From contig NZ_CP075175.1 in the NCBI RefSeq assembly GCF_021223605.1, positions 2,088,001 through 2,152,000 on the forward strand: a stretch of 64,000 bases of DNA, written 5' to 3'. This stretch comes from Paenibacillus sp. 481 (GTDB lineage Bacteria > Bacillota > Bacilli > Paenibacillales > Paenibacillaceae). The first letter of the stretch is position 1. Each line of letters opens with the position of its first letter. Below are positions 56,201 through 63,473 of this stretch, piece after piece. The notes beneath the pieces were generated by a model, which had not been told where the DNA came from, ran no database searches, and saw nothing but the letters and a program-made list of their open reading frames with translations. The position numbers were made by a program, and so were the translations under genes.

Positions 56201-56683
56201 ATGGAGAATAACTCAACAAAAGAAAATATCCACAGAAAGTTTTTGAAAGTTCCTTCAAAAAGAGAACTGCAAGTTGGTGATTATATTCCAAATATCATTT
56301 TAAAAGATGGTAATGAATCATTTAGAATGCATGACTTAATTAAACGAAATCATCTTATTGCTACCTTTTTTAGCACAGACTGTGACTCCTGTGAACCGGC
56401 AATGGAAGCTCTCGGAAGATTTCAAGACATAAATCCAAACTTAAATATCGTTGCTTTTGTAAACACAACGGATGAATTATTACATATGTTAAGAGAATAT
56501 TATCAAAATAAAATATTGTTATTCATGATGCCGAAAGCAAAAATGAATGAGGAATTACAGACATATCAATTTCCAAAAGGATATACACTCAATAGCTTGG
56601 GTCAGGTGTTGGCTGTGGAAACATGCAGTGAAGTATTCTGGTACAACAAATTAAAAGATCCACTAAGGAAATTAGATTTATAA
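56201..56683 (+). CDS. thioredoxin-like (TlpA/MauD-type) protein of the peptide cluster
   Basis: The product of about 160 residues starts best at ATG 56201 (GAAGGG 6 nt upstream). An ATG at 56111 with AGGGAAG is an alternative adding 30 residues. It contains a redoxin fold: ELQVGDYIPNIILKDGN, then LIATFFSTDCDSCEPAMEAL with the redox pair C-D-S-C, and FPKGYTLNSLGQVLAVE with the cis-Pro region. It lacks an obvious signal peptide. As first gene of a tight operon ending in two ten-cysteine peptides, its likely job is disulfide formation or shuffling, or handling reduced precursor. Confidence 0.78.
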   Translation: MENNSTKENIHRKFLKVPSKRELQVGDYIPNIILKDGNESFRMHDLIKRNHLIATFFSTDCDSCEPAMEALGRFQDINPNLNIVAFVNTTDELLHMLREYYQNKILLFMMPKAKMNEELQTYQFPKGYTLNSLGQVLAVETCSEVFWYNKLKDPLRKLDL

Positions 56684-56704
56684 CAAATATCGGGAGGGAT
56701 TCTT

Positions 56705-57112
56705 GTGAGTTTGAAAAATATTTTTCAAAGAGCAGCAAAGGAAAAAACGGAGAACATCGACCTAGGTGAAAAAAAGTTCCCGTTTGAAATACTGAAAATG
56801 GACACCCCGATTACTCAAAATAGTTTATTCGCCATTATTTCTCTTAGTTGTACCCACTGTATTGACTTACTATCCGAGTTTGAACAGATTAATGATAAAG
56901 ATAACTTTATTCTTATAACGGATGGCACTGAAGAAGATAATTTGGAAATTAAAGAACACTTCGGCTACACATTCCCTATAATTTCTTATCGTGGCCCTCT
57001 AAGTAAGTTAGAGGTTGAAACAACTCCTTACTTAGTTTTGGTAAGTCCCAATGGTCAAATACTGAATCACTCTCAAGCGACTGATATTTCATCAGTACTG
57101 AGTATGCTTTAG
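56705..57112 (+). CDS. second thioredoxin-like protein of the peptide cluster
   Basis: The 135-residue protein starts at GTG 56705 with GGGAGGGA 5-6 nt upstream. Its core is FAIISLSCTHCIDLLSEFEQ (redox pair C-T-H-C), and later ETTPYLVLVSPNGQI provides the cis-Pro segment (T-T-P). It is shorter than its neighbour and diverged from it. With the MauE-like gene that follows, it forms the MauD/MauE pairing known from methylamine dehydrogenase, where the pair is needed for the heavily disulfide-bonded small subunit. Confidence 0.78.
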   Translation: MSLKNIFQRAAKEKTENIDLGEKKFPFEILKMDTPITQNSLFAIISLSCTHCIDLLSEFEQINDKDNFILITDGTEEDNLEIKEHFGYTFPIISYRGPLSKLEVETTPYLVLVSPNGQILNHSQATDISSVLSML

Positions 57113-57121
57113 GTATCTAAA

Positions 57122-57637
57122 ATGAGTTGGAGTATCCTGTTTCAATTTATTATTGCCTTTATCTTCGCACTGTCTTTATTTTCAAAGTTATCTGATTACG
57201 ATTCTTTTTTTCAAGAAGTAGAATCGCTTGAAATTATTCCTCATAAGTTAATTGCATTATCTGTTTATAGCTTATTAATATTTGAACTATTCCTCGTAGT
57301 TTCTTATGTTCTTGACTTGTTTAGTGTTTGGAGAGAGTTATTTACGATTACATTGTTACTCTTCTTCATCATAATTTTACTAAGAAAGACTAAAACAAAG
57401 AATCAAACCACTTGTTCTTGTTTTGGGAACGATAACTTTTTAAACAAATATCCCATCCAAAGAAATCTCATACTGATTTTGATTTGCATCTTAAATATGA
57501 ATATCGTATCTTTTCAGTTTCAATGGTCACACTCCATATTTTTATTTTTTAGCATTCTGCTCTTTCTTGTACTTTTCGATATATGGAACACTATTAAAAA
57601 GATTAAAGTAATGGGGAAAATACATGATCATATTTAG
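57122..57637 (+). CDS. MauE-like (DoxX-superfamily) membrane protein
   Basis: The 171-residue protein has four to five membrane helices (ILFQFIIAFIFALSLFSKL, LIALSVYSLLIFELFLVVSY, LFTITLLLFFIIILLRKTK, ILILICILNMNIVSF). It also has the MauE hallmark C-S-C-F-G-N followed by a basic R-N before the next helix. MauE is required with MauD for disulfide assembly of methylamine dehydrogenase. The vicinal C-x-C next to the membrane suggests electron transfer between quinones or other carriers and the thioredoxin-like partners. Start ATG 57122, 9 nt after the previous stop. Confidence 0.75.
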   Translation: MSWSILFQFIIAFIFALSLFSKLSDYDSFFQEVESLEIIPHKLIALSVYSLLIFELFLVVSYVLDLFSVWRELFTITLLLFFIIILLRKTKTKNQTTCSCFGNDNFLNKYPIQRNLILILICILNMNIVSFQFQWSHSIFLFFSILLFLVLFDIWNTIKKIKVMGKIHDHI

Positions 57638-58058
57638 CGTTATTTTCATCTTTTCACTTCTCATTATTGCTGTCGGATATCGCTTTTATTTAGGAAAGAA
57701 GCTAGAAAAGCTTCAATTGAAGCAATTTGAGAAAATGGATCATATGCATCCTGAAAAATCAAAGCATTTGCTATTAATCCATTTTTCCTCAGACCATTTA
57801 AACAAATTAGAAGAGATTTTGTGTAAAGAAGAAATCCCCGCGTTGTCCATCATTTTTATAGGACCTCAGTGGATGTTTAATGTAAAAGAAAAGGCATGGA
57901 CGAGGCATAGATTGACCCATATTGCATGGAAAAAACAAGATGATGATTTTATAGGTATTTCAACATTGTTTGTTAGGAAAGAAAATAGCAAGGTAGTCTT
58001 CCACAATGATGCGGTGAAGTACTTGAAAAATACATTTTTTCTGAATAGAGGGTATTAA
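57624..58058 (+). CDS. membrane-anchored protein of unknown function
   Basis: The 144-residue protein overlaps the MauE-like gene by 14 bp. One N-terminal helix (MIIFSVIFIFSLLIIAVGY) anchors a soluble domain (KSKHLLLIHFSSDHLNKLEE, IPALSIIFIGPQWMF, DFIGISTLFVRKENSKVVF). The order of strands and the H-F-S-S position resemble a thioredoxin fold that has lost its cysteines, as in membrane-anchored MauD-like proteins. This is only a suggestion. It could also be an immunity or docking factor. Confidence 0.6.
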   Translation: MIIFSVIFIFSLLIIAVGYRFYLGKKLEKLQLKQFEKMDHMHPEKSKHLLLIHFSSDHLNKLEEILCKEEIPALSIIFIGPQWMFNVKEKAWTRHRLTHIAWKKQDDDFIGISTLFVRKENSKVVFHNDAVKYLKNTFFLNRGY

Positions 58059-58060
58059 AT

Positions 58061-58459
58061 ATGAATGATCAAAAAATAACAGCACAGCTTATTTTAGCTG
58101 AACAAATAAAGTTTGATTCTATAGGAAATTGTCATTCTGCAAAGAACATTTTAAACAAAATTAGTGTCCCATTATTTCCTGCTGCAGTTATAGCCGACGT
58201 ATTAGCAAAAATCTACCTTGAAACTCATGACTATGAAACCGAAGCGGAATTCACCATAATATCCCCTGATGATCGAATAATATTTATTATGACTTCATTA
58301 CCAGTAAAGAGTTTACGTGCGAAAGAAGCTATCCCTGGCTTCGACATGGCCTTCAACGTAAGGTTTCCAGTTGTAGAGGAAGGTAACTATTTTTGTAGGC
58401 TGGTTATAGACGGTGAATTATTATGCCAATATCCTTTCTATGTTAATAGTAAAGAGTAA
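58061..58459 (+). CDS. small protein resembling DUF6941
   Basis: The 132-residue protein starts 2 nt after the previous stop. It reads as a beta-sandwich-like domain: ITAQLILAEQIKFDSIGNCH, VPLFPAAVIADVLAKIYLE, YETEAEFTIISPDDRIIF and GNYFCRLVIDGELLCQYPF. The fP...vv and e-G-x-y-x-f-r-l-x-v-d-G pattern recalls DUF6941, known only as small stand-alone proteins. There is no signal or membrane helix. Immunity or a chaperone role is possible but not shown. Confidence 0.55.
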   Translation: MNDQKITAQLILAEQIKFDSIGNCHSAKNILNKISVPLFPAAVIADVLAKIYLETHDYETEAEFTIISPDDRIIFIMTSLPVKSLRAKEAIPGFDMAFNVRFPVVEEGNYFCRLVIDGELLCQYPFYVNSKE

Positions 58460-58466
58460 TTAATAT

Positions 58467-60263
58467 ATGTTTAGTGCATTATATAGTCTTATGATCATTT
58501 TCAAAAAATATAAATTCTTATTAAGTGAACAAAAAAAAGAGTTTATTTTCATTACCATTATAACGCTTGCTGAAGCGTTTATCCCTCTAATGCAAATTTA
58601 CTCATTAAAAGTTGTTACTGATGAAATTGTTCTAGTTATTCAAGAGAAGCACGAACTGAGTAGAGCTATTTTGTTCATTTTCGCACAGGTTATTCTAATA
58701 CTTACAACATCAGTATTAACTAGCGTAAAAAATTTAATCAGAATGAGAATTGACGCATTAGTAAGTTACAAGTTTGATGAGATCACTTCATTAAAATGCG
58801 GAAAACTACCCTTTGTTTACTATGACAATTCAGAGAATTATGACCATCTTGAAAAAGCATCAAATGGCATAGGGAGCAAAATGGTAAGCTCTTATATGAC
58901 TTTTTTAGAAGTTGCAAAAGCATTCATTACCCTATCTGGTTATGTATTTATGTTATTTGCAGTACATTGGTCTCTTATCTTCATTTTGATCATATTTATC
59001 ATACCCTCATTTTACACTCAACATTTAGTATCAAAATGGAGTTACATACAAATATCTTCCCAAACGTATTTAATGAGAAGAGCTAGCTATTTAAATAATC
59101 AGTTAAGAAATAGAGCTACAAATAAGGAATTGAAATTCTTTAATCATTATTATTTTTTATTAAATTATTGGAGTAAGTCCTTTCTTAAAACAGTCAACGA
59201 TAAGTATCTGCTTGAAAAGAAGACAACGAAGGTCAATCTAATGGTGTTTAGCTTTGATAGCCTCGCCACGAATATATTTTCAATTATTCTTTTATGGATA
59301 GGAACAAAAGGAAAGCTAACAGTTGGAGATTACGTGGCAATGTCTCAGATACTTTCGATGTCTGTTTCCTCTATACAAGCATTGTCTAATAATTTTGGGG
59401 CAATTATAAAAGATAGTTTTTTCATAAAAGATTTTGACTATTTTATGAGTTTAGAAGAGGAGAATACCCCTGAACGCACGCTTACTATAAAATTTCCTCT
59501 AAATCGAGGAATTGAAGTAAAAAATTTATCCTTTAAATATCCAAATTCAGAAGACCGTGTACTGAAAAATATTTCTTTCAATGTACAACCAGGCGAAAAA
59601 GTCGCTATTGTTGGCGTTAATGGTTCGGGAAAGAGTACTCTCGTCAAGTGCCTAACTAGTCTGTATAAAATTGACTCTGGGCAAATTTTGTACGATGGTA
59701 TCGATATAAATTCAGTTAATCCATCTAAGCTTCGACAAAATATTACGGTTGTCTTTCAAGATTTCGTTCAATATCAGCTCAGTTTAAAAGAAAACATTAC
59801 CTTTAAAGAGCAATTAACCGAATTGGATTTAGAGCGATTAAACCATGTTATCCAAGAATCTGGGCTTAAAGATTTGGTTGATAAACTTCCCAATGGAGTG
59901 GAAACACCTCTTGGCTCGACTTTACAAGGGGGGATTGAGTTATCAGGAGGACAATGGCAAAAAGTTGGCTTAGCAAGGGCGTTGTTCCGGAACTCAGATA
60001 TTATTATTTTGGACGAGCCTACTGCAGCACTTGATCCATTGGCTGAAACGGAATTACTATCAAAATTCATGAAAATGGTTGAAATTAGAACATCATTCAT
60101 TATAACCCACCGCCTTGGAAGTTGTATTAATGCGGATAAAATTTTGGTTTTAGATGATGGGCAAATCATCGAATCAGGTACTCATGAAGAGCTCATGGTG
60201 AATGGAAACAAATATTCCAAAATGTTCAAATCTCAGGCGGATTGGTATAAAAGCAAATCATAG
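58467..60263 (+). CDS. ABC exporter (fused permease-ATPase, no peptidase domain)
   Basis: The 598-residue protein has a type I exporter membrane domain (residues 1-330; FIFITIITLAEAFIPLMQIY, ITLSGYVFMLFAVHWSLIFI) and an ATPase (residues about 345-590). Walker A is VGVNGSGKSTLVK, the signature ELSGGQWQKVGLARAL, Walker B SDIIILDEPTAALD, and the H-loop TSFIITHRLG. There is no N-terminal C39 protease, which fits substrates without a double-Gly leader. It lies between the redox genes and the two peptide genes and should export those peptides, or give immunity. Confidence 0.92.
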   Translation: MFSALYSLMIIFKKYKFLLSEQKKEFIFITIITLAEAFIPLMQIYSLKVVTDEIVLVIQEKHELSRAILFIFAQVILILTTSVLTSVKNLIRMRIDALVSYKFDEITSLKCGKLPFVYYDNSENYDHLEKASNGIGSKMVSSYMTFLEVAKAFITLSGYVFMLFAVHWSLIFILIIFIIPSFYTQHLVSKWSYIQISSQTYLMRRASYLNNQLRNRATNKELKFFNHYYFLLNYWSKSFLKTVNDKYLLEKKTTKVNLMVFSFDSLATNIFSIILLWIGTKGKLTVGDYVAMSQILSMSVSSIQALSNNFGAIIKDSFFIKDFDYFMSLEEENTPERTLTIKFPLNRGIEVKNLSFKYPNSEDRVLKNISFNVQPGEKVAIVGVNGSGKSTLVKCLTSLYKIDSGQILYDGIDINSVNPSKLRQNITVVFQDFVQYQLSLKENITFKEQLTELDLERLNHVIQESGLKDLVDKLPNGVETPLGSTLQGGIELSGGQWQKVGLARALFRNSDIIILDEPTAALDPLAETELLSKFMKMVEIRTSFIITHRLGSCINADKILVLDDGQIIESGTHEELMVNGNKYSKMFKSQADWYKSKS

Positions 60264-60301
60264 AACAAAACAAAAATTAATAATGAAGGGAGGTGAAAAA
60301 A

Positions 60302-60514
60302 ATGGCAGGATGTCCAGGTGGTTGGGCGTGGAGCTCGAAACCAAATTGTTCGTCTAATGATGAGTGCACAAGTACTAAATGCGGTAACACCACAACAAAA
60401 TATAGACACCATTATACAGGATGTGTGAAGGCTACCGTAACTTGTGATGTATTCGGTGGCCCAGGTTGCTATGATTGTTTTTGGCAAAATTCGCAATATG
60501 TAAGCTGTTGTTAA
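60302..60514 (+). CDS. leaderless ten-cysteine peptide 1 (laterosporulin-like)
   Basis: A 70-residue peptide starts at ATG 60302 with GGGAGGTG 6 nt upstream (a GTG at 60293 lies inside that site). After the initiator Met it begins A-G-C-P-G-G-W. Cysteines fall at 4, 16, 22, 27, 41, 48, 56, 59, 69 and 70. The centre K-Y-R-H-H-Y-T-G-C and the start C-P-x-x-W recall laterosporulin of Brevibacillus (C-P...S-G-W-T and M-Y-R-H-V-Y-A-I-C), a leaderless defensin-like class IId bacteriocin with six cysteines. Four extra cysteines and a C-terminal C-C extend it. The function is inferred from this likeness and the exporter/redox neighbours. Confidence 0.8.
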   Translation: MAGCPGGWAWSSKPNCSSNDECTSTKCGNTTTKYRHHYTGCVKATVTCDVFGGPGCYDCFWQNSQYVSCC

Positions 60515-60571
60515 GTACTAAAAACAAATCATAGAACAAAACAAAATTAGTAATGAAGAGAGGTAAAAAAA

Positions 60572-60790
60572 ATGGCAGGATGTCCTAGCGGTTGGACGAG
60601 TAGCTCGAAGCCAAATTGTTCGCCTAGAGAAGAGTGCACAAGTACTCCATGTGGTAACAGCACAACAAGATATAAACACATTTATGTTGGGTGTGAGATA
60701 GTCCAAATGTCTGTAGGCTGCGCAACATTTGGTGGCACACATTGCGCAGATTGTTTTTGGGACAATTCGCAATATCTAAGCTGTTGTTAA
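60572..60790 (+). CDS. leaderless ten-cysteine peptide 2 (laterosporulin-like)
   Basis: The 72-residue peptide starts at ATG 60572 with AGAGAGGTA upstream. It is a paralogue of peptide 1: A-G-C-P-S-G-W at the start, R-Y-K-H-I-Y-V-G-C in the middle, C-F-W-D-N-S-Q-Y-L-S-C-C at the end. The ten cysteines (4, 16, 22, 27, 41, 50, 58, 61, 71, 72) are all conserved, with two residues inserted between the fifth and sixth. Even the intergenic leader (ATAGAACAAAACAAAA..TA.TAATGAAG) is duplicated. A two-component bacteriocin or two related toxins are both possible. It is the last gene before the terminator. Confidence 0.8.
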   Translation: MAGCPSGWTSSSKPNCSPREECTSTPCGNSTTRYKHIYVGCEIVQMSVGCATFGGTHCADCFWDNSQYLSCC

Positions 60791-60800
60791 GTATAAAGGG

Positions 60801-60872
60801 GGCTGTCCAATAAGTCCCCAAAATAAAAAGGTTGGGTGAGAAAACATAAGGTTTTCCTTCCAACCTTTTTGT
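60801..60872 (+). terminator. terminator of the peptide cluster, with IS-end-like sequence
   Basis: AAAAAGGTTGG at 60826 pairs with CCAACCTTTTT at 60860, with T's following. Just before it, GGGGGCTGTCCAATAAGTCCCC (60798-60819) resembles the ends of IS1182-type elements. No transposase is attached. The rest of 60873-61126 shows nothing else. Confidence 0.65.
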
Positions 60873-61125
60873 GTACCTGCTTTTACAGGCATATAGAGAG
60901 GCCGATGCCCGCCACCTTCAGTACTGTACATCATATCCCGTCACCTCTTGAGTACAGCTTGTGAAATTGGGAGCCTTAACCAAGGTGCATGAATACCTTT
61001 TTTAAATCAACAATGCGACATATGGAAAATATAAAAAATCGCCCTGCATCAGCAGAACGGCTCCAATGTACTATTAATGCTTTGTATCCTAAAGAAAATT
61101 GCCACCACATGTTTCGTAAAGTAAA

Positions 61126-61160
61126 ATTAAGCCCCGAACATTTGACCGTCCGAGGCTCAC
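61126..61160 (-). terminator. terminator of the nucleotidyltransferase gene pair
   Basis: AGCCTCGGAC and GTTCGGGGCT on the minus strand form a 10-bp stem with wobbles, followed by TAATTTTAC, about 15 nt after the stop codon. Confidence 0.7.
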
Positions 61161-61175
61161 CTACCCTGTAGTCAA

Positions 61176-62066
61176 CTATTTTTTCAGCGTTGGACTTGGC
61201 AGATCTGCAAATGCATATCGATTCATACCGCACAAATCCATTTTTTCACGCAACCCATCCACAACTCGGCAGAAATAAACTTCCTTGCCTTCGGCACCCT
61301 CATATGTCCTTAAATCATAATCATTTTTTAATAACGAGTAAGTATGATGGAGGTCGTTGACCAGAACCCGCTTAATATGAGTGCTTGTAATATTCGGATC
61401 AAGGCTGCATTCATTCACAAGTGCCTGAAGCGTATCTTGAAGTGCACGCTTGTCATACGCTGGATGCGATAACAAATAGTTTAAGTCGACTAAATCTTTA
61501 AACCTCGGTCTTACGATAGTCTGGTGCAGCTTCCAAGCCACTTGAAGCGCAAGGGGTGCGGAATACGGAAAAATGAAGCTATCCCCGAAGACAGGCTTAT
61601 ACTGTAGCGCAACAGGCTCTACTTCCATTTCTAAGTTAAACGAGATATCGAGATCCAGTTCGTAATATTGATTTTCACGCCTCGGTTCACCCTTAAAATA
61701 ATATTCCACTTCTGTATTTACCGTCGGGAAATCATCTGCCATCGCATAGTCGATGTATCTCCAATAGTCATCATCATTAAAACTTTTAAACACAATACCG
61801 TCATCCAAGTCCAGTTCAGTCACTTGAATCATCCAAGCTGTAAATGTCTTACACGCGTGCTCTGTGTCTTCGATTTTGCCTGCATACAACAAGTCTAAAT
61901 CACTCACAGCGCGGAGCTCTGGGTCTTCTAAATATTGTCTAGTTAGTAGACTACCCTTTAATACAAATGGCTTATTTACGAGTGCTATTCTTCGTAAGAG
62001 GGCTTCCATTACAACTAGCCGTCTCACCTTAGGTTCCAAGTCTTTTATGTTTTCCACGTGTTTCAT
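61176..62066 (-). CDS. AbiEii-like nucleotidyltransferase
   Basis: The protein of about 296 residues starts best at ATG 62066 (GGGGGAG 9 nt upstream, with two earlier ATGs lying on that site). It contains PFVLKGSLLTRQYLEDPELR followed by AVSDLDLLYAGK, giving the G-S and D-x-D of the nucleotidyltransferase fold. Later, QVAWKLHQTIVRPRFKDLVD is the conserved K...R-x-K-D-L-x-D helix of AbiEii/AbiGii toxins. AbiEii is the toxin of type IV toxin-antitoxin systems that block phage. Its partner here is not an AbiEi-type HTH protein, so another role is possible. Confidence 0.8.
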   Translation of the reverse strand: MKHVENIKDLEPKVRRLVVMEALLRRIALVNKPFVLKGSLLTRQYLEDPELRAVSDLDLLYAGKIEDTEHACKTFTAWMIQVTELDLDDGIVFKSFNDDDYWRYIDYAMADDFPTVNTEVEYYFKGEPRRENQYYELDLDISFNLEMEVEPVALQYKPVFGDSFIFPYSAPLALQVAWKLHQTIVRPRFKDLVDLNYLLSHPAYDKRALQDTLQALVNECSLDPNITSTHIKRVLVNDLHHTYSLLKNDYDLRTYEGAEGKEVYFCRVVDGLREKMDLCGMNRYAFADLPSPTLKK

Positions 62067-62083
62067 CCTCATCATCTCCCCCG

Positions 62084-62674
62084 TTACAATGTTGAGATCC
62101 AGCCGCTATCCAATTCTTCTCTACTATCATAAATACATAGCTCATATTGTTGTTTGATGAGTTCTATATTATTTTGCTGTAAAATGGTATGTATCTGGTC
62201 GACACGGCTATAAAATTGCGCTGGGCCTTCATATTCTCTAACCGTAATAAATCGCACTTTACCATTCGCGTTCATCGAGTTTCTAGAAATATGTCCGCCA
62301 TGGCTTGCGCAACAATTTTTTAACTTGGCTACATCATCGACCTCTACCTTGCCATGCCATTCAAAATAAGGCTTCGAATGCTGCACGATCGGCTCATAAA
62401 AATACTTTTCTTCCTGCGGGGGAATCTCTACTTTTTTCCTTACAATAGTAAATCCGTTGTTGCGAAAAGCCGTTGCAACCCTTTCAATTTCTATATTAGC
62501 TGCTTGAAAATCTGCGCACTGGGTAACACCTGTAATCATGGGCTGCGTGATGTAGTGTCCTTGATCCAAGACGATCATAAGAGGCTTAACTTGTTCTGAC
62601 TGACAAATACTCATAAAAGCTTCCTTCTCATCCAACTTCAAATCATTAATGGTAAGGTGATATTCAAATTCCAT
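62084..62674 (-). CDS. hypothetical partner of the AbiEii-like protein
   Basis: The 196-residue protein starts at ATG 62674 (AAGGAGTGAAATC) and is separated from the nucleotidyltransferase gene by 17 bp. Segments include MEFEYHLTINDLKLDEKEAF, KPLMIVLDQGHYITQPMITG, then a repeat-like pair of halves (VATAFRNNGFTIVRKKVEIP and HTILQQNNIELIKQQYELCI). The HYITQPMITG stretch and the two similar alpha/beta halves suggest a duplicated small fold. I do not recognise the family. Its tight linkage suggests a joint function. Confidence 0.65.
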   Translation of the reverse strand: MEFEYHLTINDLKLDEKEAFMSICQSEQVKPLMIVLDQGHYITQPMITGVTQCADFQAANIEIERVATAFRNNGFTIVRKKVEIPPQEEKYFYEPIVQHSKPYFEWHGKVEVDDVAKLKNCCASHGGHISRNSMNANGKVRFITVREYEGPAQFYSRVDQIHTILQQNNIELIKQQYELCIYDSREELDSGWISTL

Positions 62675-63039
62675 GATTTCACTCCTTGAAAGTTCTTTCA
62701 TGCTGTATCAGAAAGACCTGCTTAATGCCATGCCATAGGTATACCTATTATTGGATTTTAAACAAGTTCACGAGTTGTTACAATTGCTGCGAATATTTCA
62801 TTTTATAGCCTATCAAGTCGAGCCCCTAACAACTGATACAAACAGGCTTCATAATACGTCCCAAGTTGCTTCATTTGGCTTATTTCGATTCAAATCCCTG
62901 CACAAACGCAGATTTTTTCCAATGCACGTCTTTTTCCTTAAAAACACCTGCACATTTACATGATTTTACTTGTGCTAACATAACCAGCATGGCGTTCACA
63001 CAAAAACAAAAAATAAATTGTTGAATTTTTCCGTTGTTC
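62675..63039. other. gene-free region before tRNA-Arg
   Basis: About 365 bp with no supported frame. It should hold the promoter of the minus-strand gene pair. No repeat or relic was recognised. Confidence 0.4.
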
Positions 63040-63068
63040 TTGCTTTTTCCCTCCGAATCTTCTATAAT
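63040..63068 (+). promoter_or_regulatory. promoter of tRNA-Arg
   Basis: TTGCTT and TATAAT are separated by 17 bp and end 25 bp before the tRNA. Confidence 0.8.
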
Positions 63069-63093
63069 AAGTCGAGCATCTTTCATTAGTTGT

Positions 63094-63168
63094 GCGCCCG
63101 TGGTCCAATGGATATGACGTAGGCCTCCGGAGCCTGAGATCAAGGTTCGATTCCTTGCGGGCGCGCCA
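63094..63168 (+). tRNA. tRNA-Arg (anticodon CCG)
   Basis: The acceptor stem GCGCCCG pairs with CGGGCGC, and the discriminator G and CCA are encoded. The anticodon arm TAGGC-CTCCGGA-GCCTG gives CCG, reading CGG. The T-arm is AAGGTTCGATTCCTT. Its place just upstream of clpP is as in other Bacillales. Confidence 0.95.
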
Positions 63169-63262
63169 TACATTTTCTGAACCCGCGTCTGGGGCGGGAG
63201 ATTAGAAGCAATTTAACAAGCTACTTAACGAACGCATATTGCAACATATTAGGGATACGAAG

Positions 63263-63312
63263 GAACATCCGCCAGCACAAGCCCACAGGCTTACAGGTAG
63301 GATGTTTTTTTC
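63263..63312 (+). terminator. terminator after tRNA-Arg
   Basis: AACATCC and GGATGTT are joined by a loop containing a second small stem (AAGCC/GGCTT) and followed by TTTTTC. Confidence 0.75.
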
Positions 63313-63321
63313 AATATCGAG

Positions 63322-63361
63322 TTTGACCATCTTTGACTTTTTGCAAATTCTGAATTATAGT
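63322..63361 (+). promoter_or_regulatory. clpP promoter with CtsR box
   Basis: TTTGACCATCTTTGACT (63322-63338) is the reverse complement of AGTCAAA-GAT-GGTCAAA, an exact match to the CtsR heat-shock heptad repeat. It overlaps the -35 box TTGACT (63333-63338), and TATAGT follows after 17 bp. CtsR repression of clpP is established in Bacillus. Confidence 0.9.
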
Positions 63362-63473
63362 TAATTTATCCCGTTTAATGGGTATAGCACGATTCATAAA
63401 CAGGCAATGCTTATTATCATTGGGCGAATGCATCCGATGGCGGATGCAACGTATTCGTAAGGAGGAGTTAAAC

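Noticed and set aside
60302..60790. Sactipeptide, lanthipeptide or glycocin interpretation of the Cys-rich peptides
   Set aside because: There is no radical SAM, lanthionine synthetase or glycosyltransferase gene in the cluster, no leader peptide, and the exporter lacks a C39 protease. Disulfide bonding fits the neighbours better.
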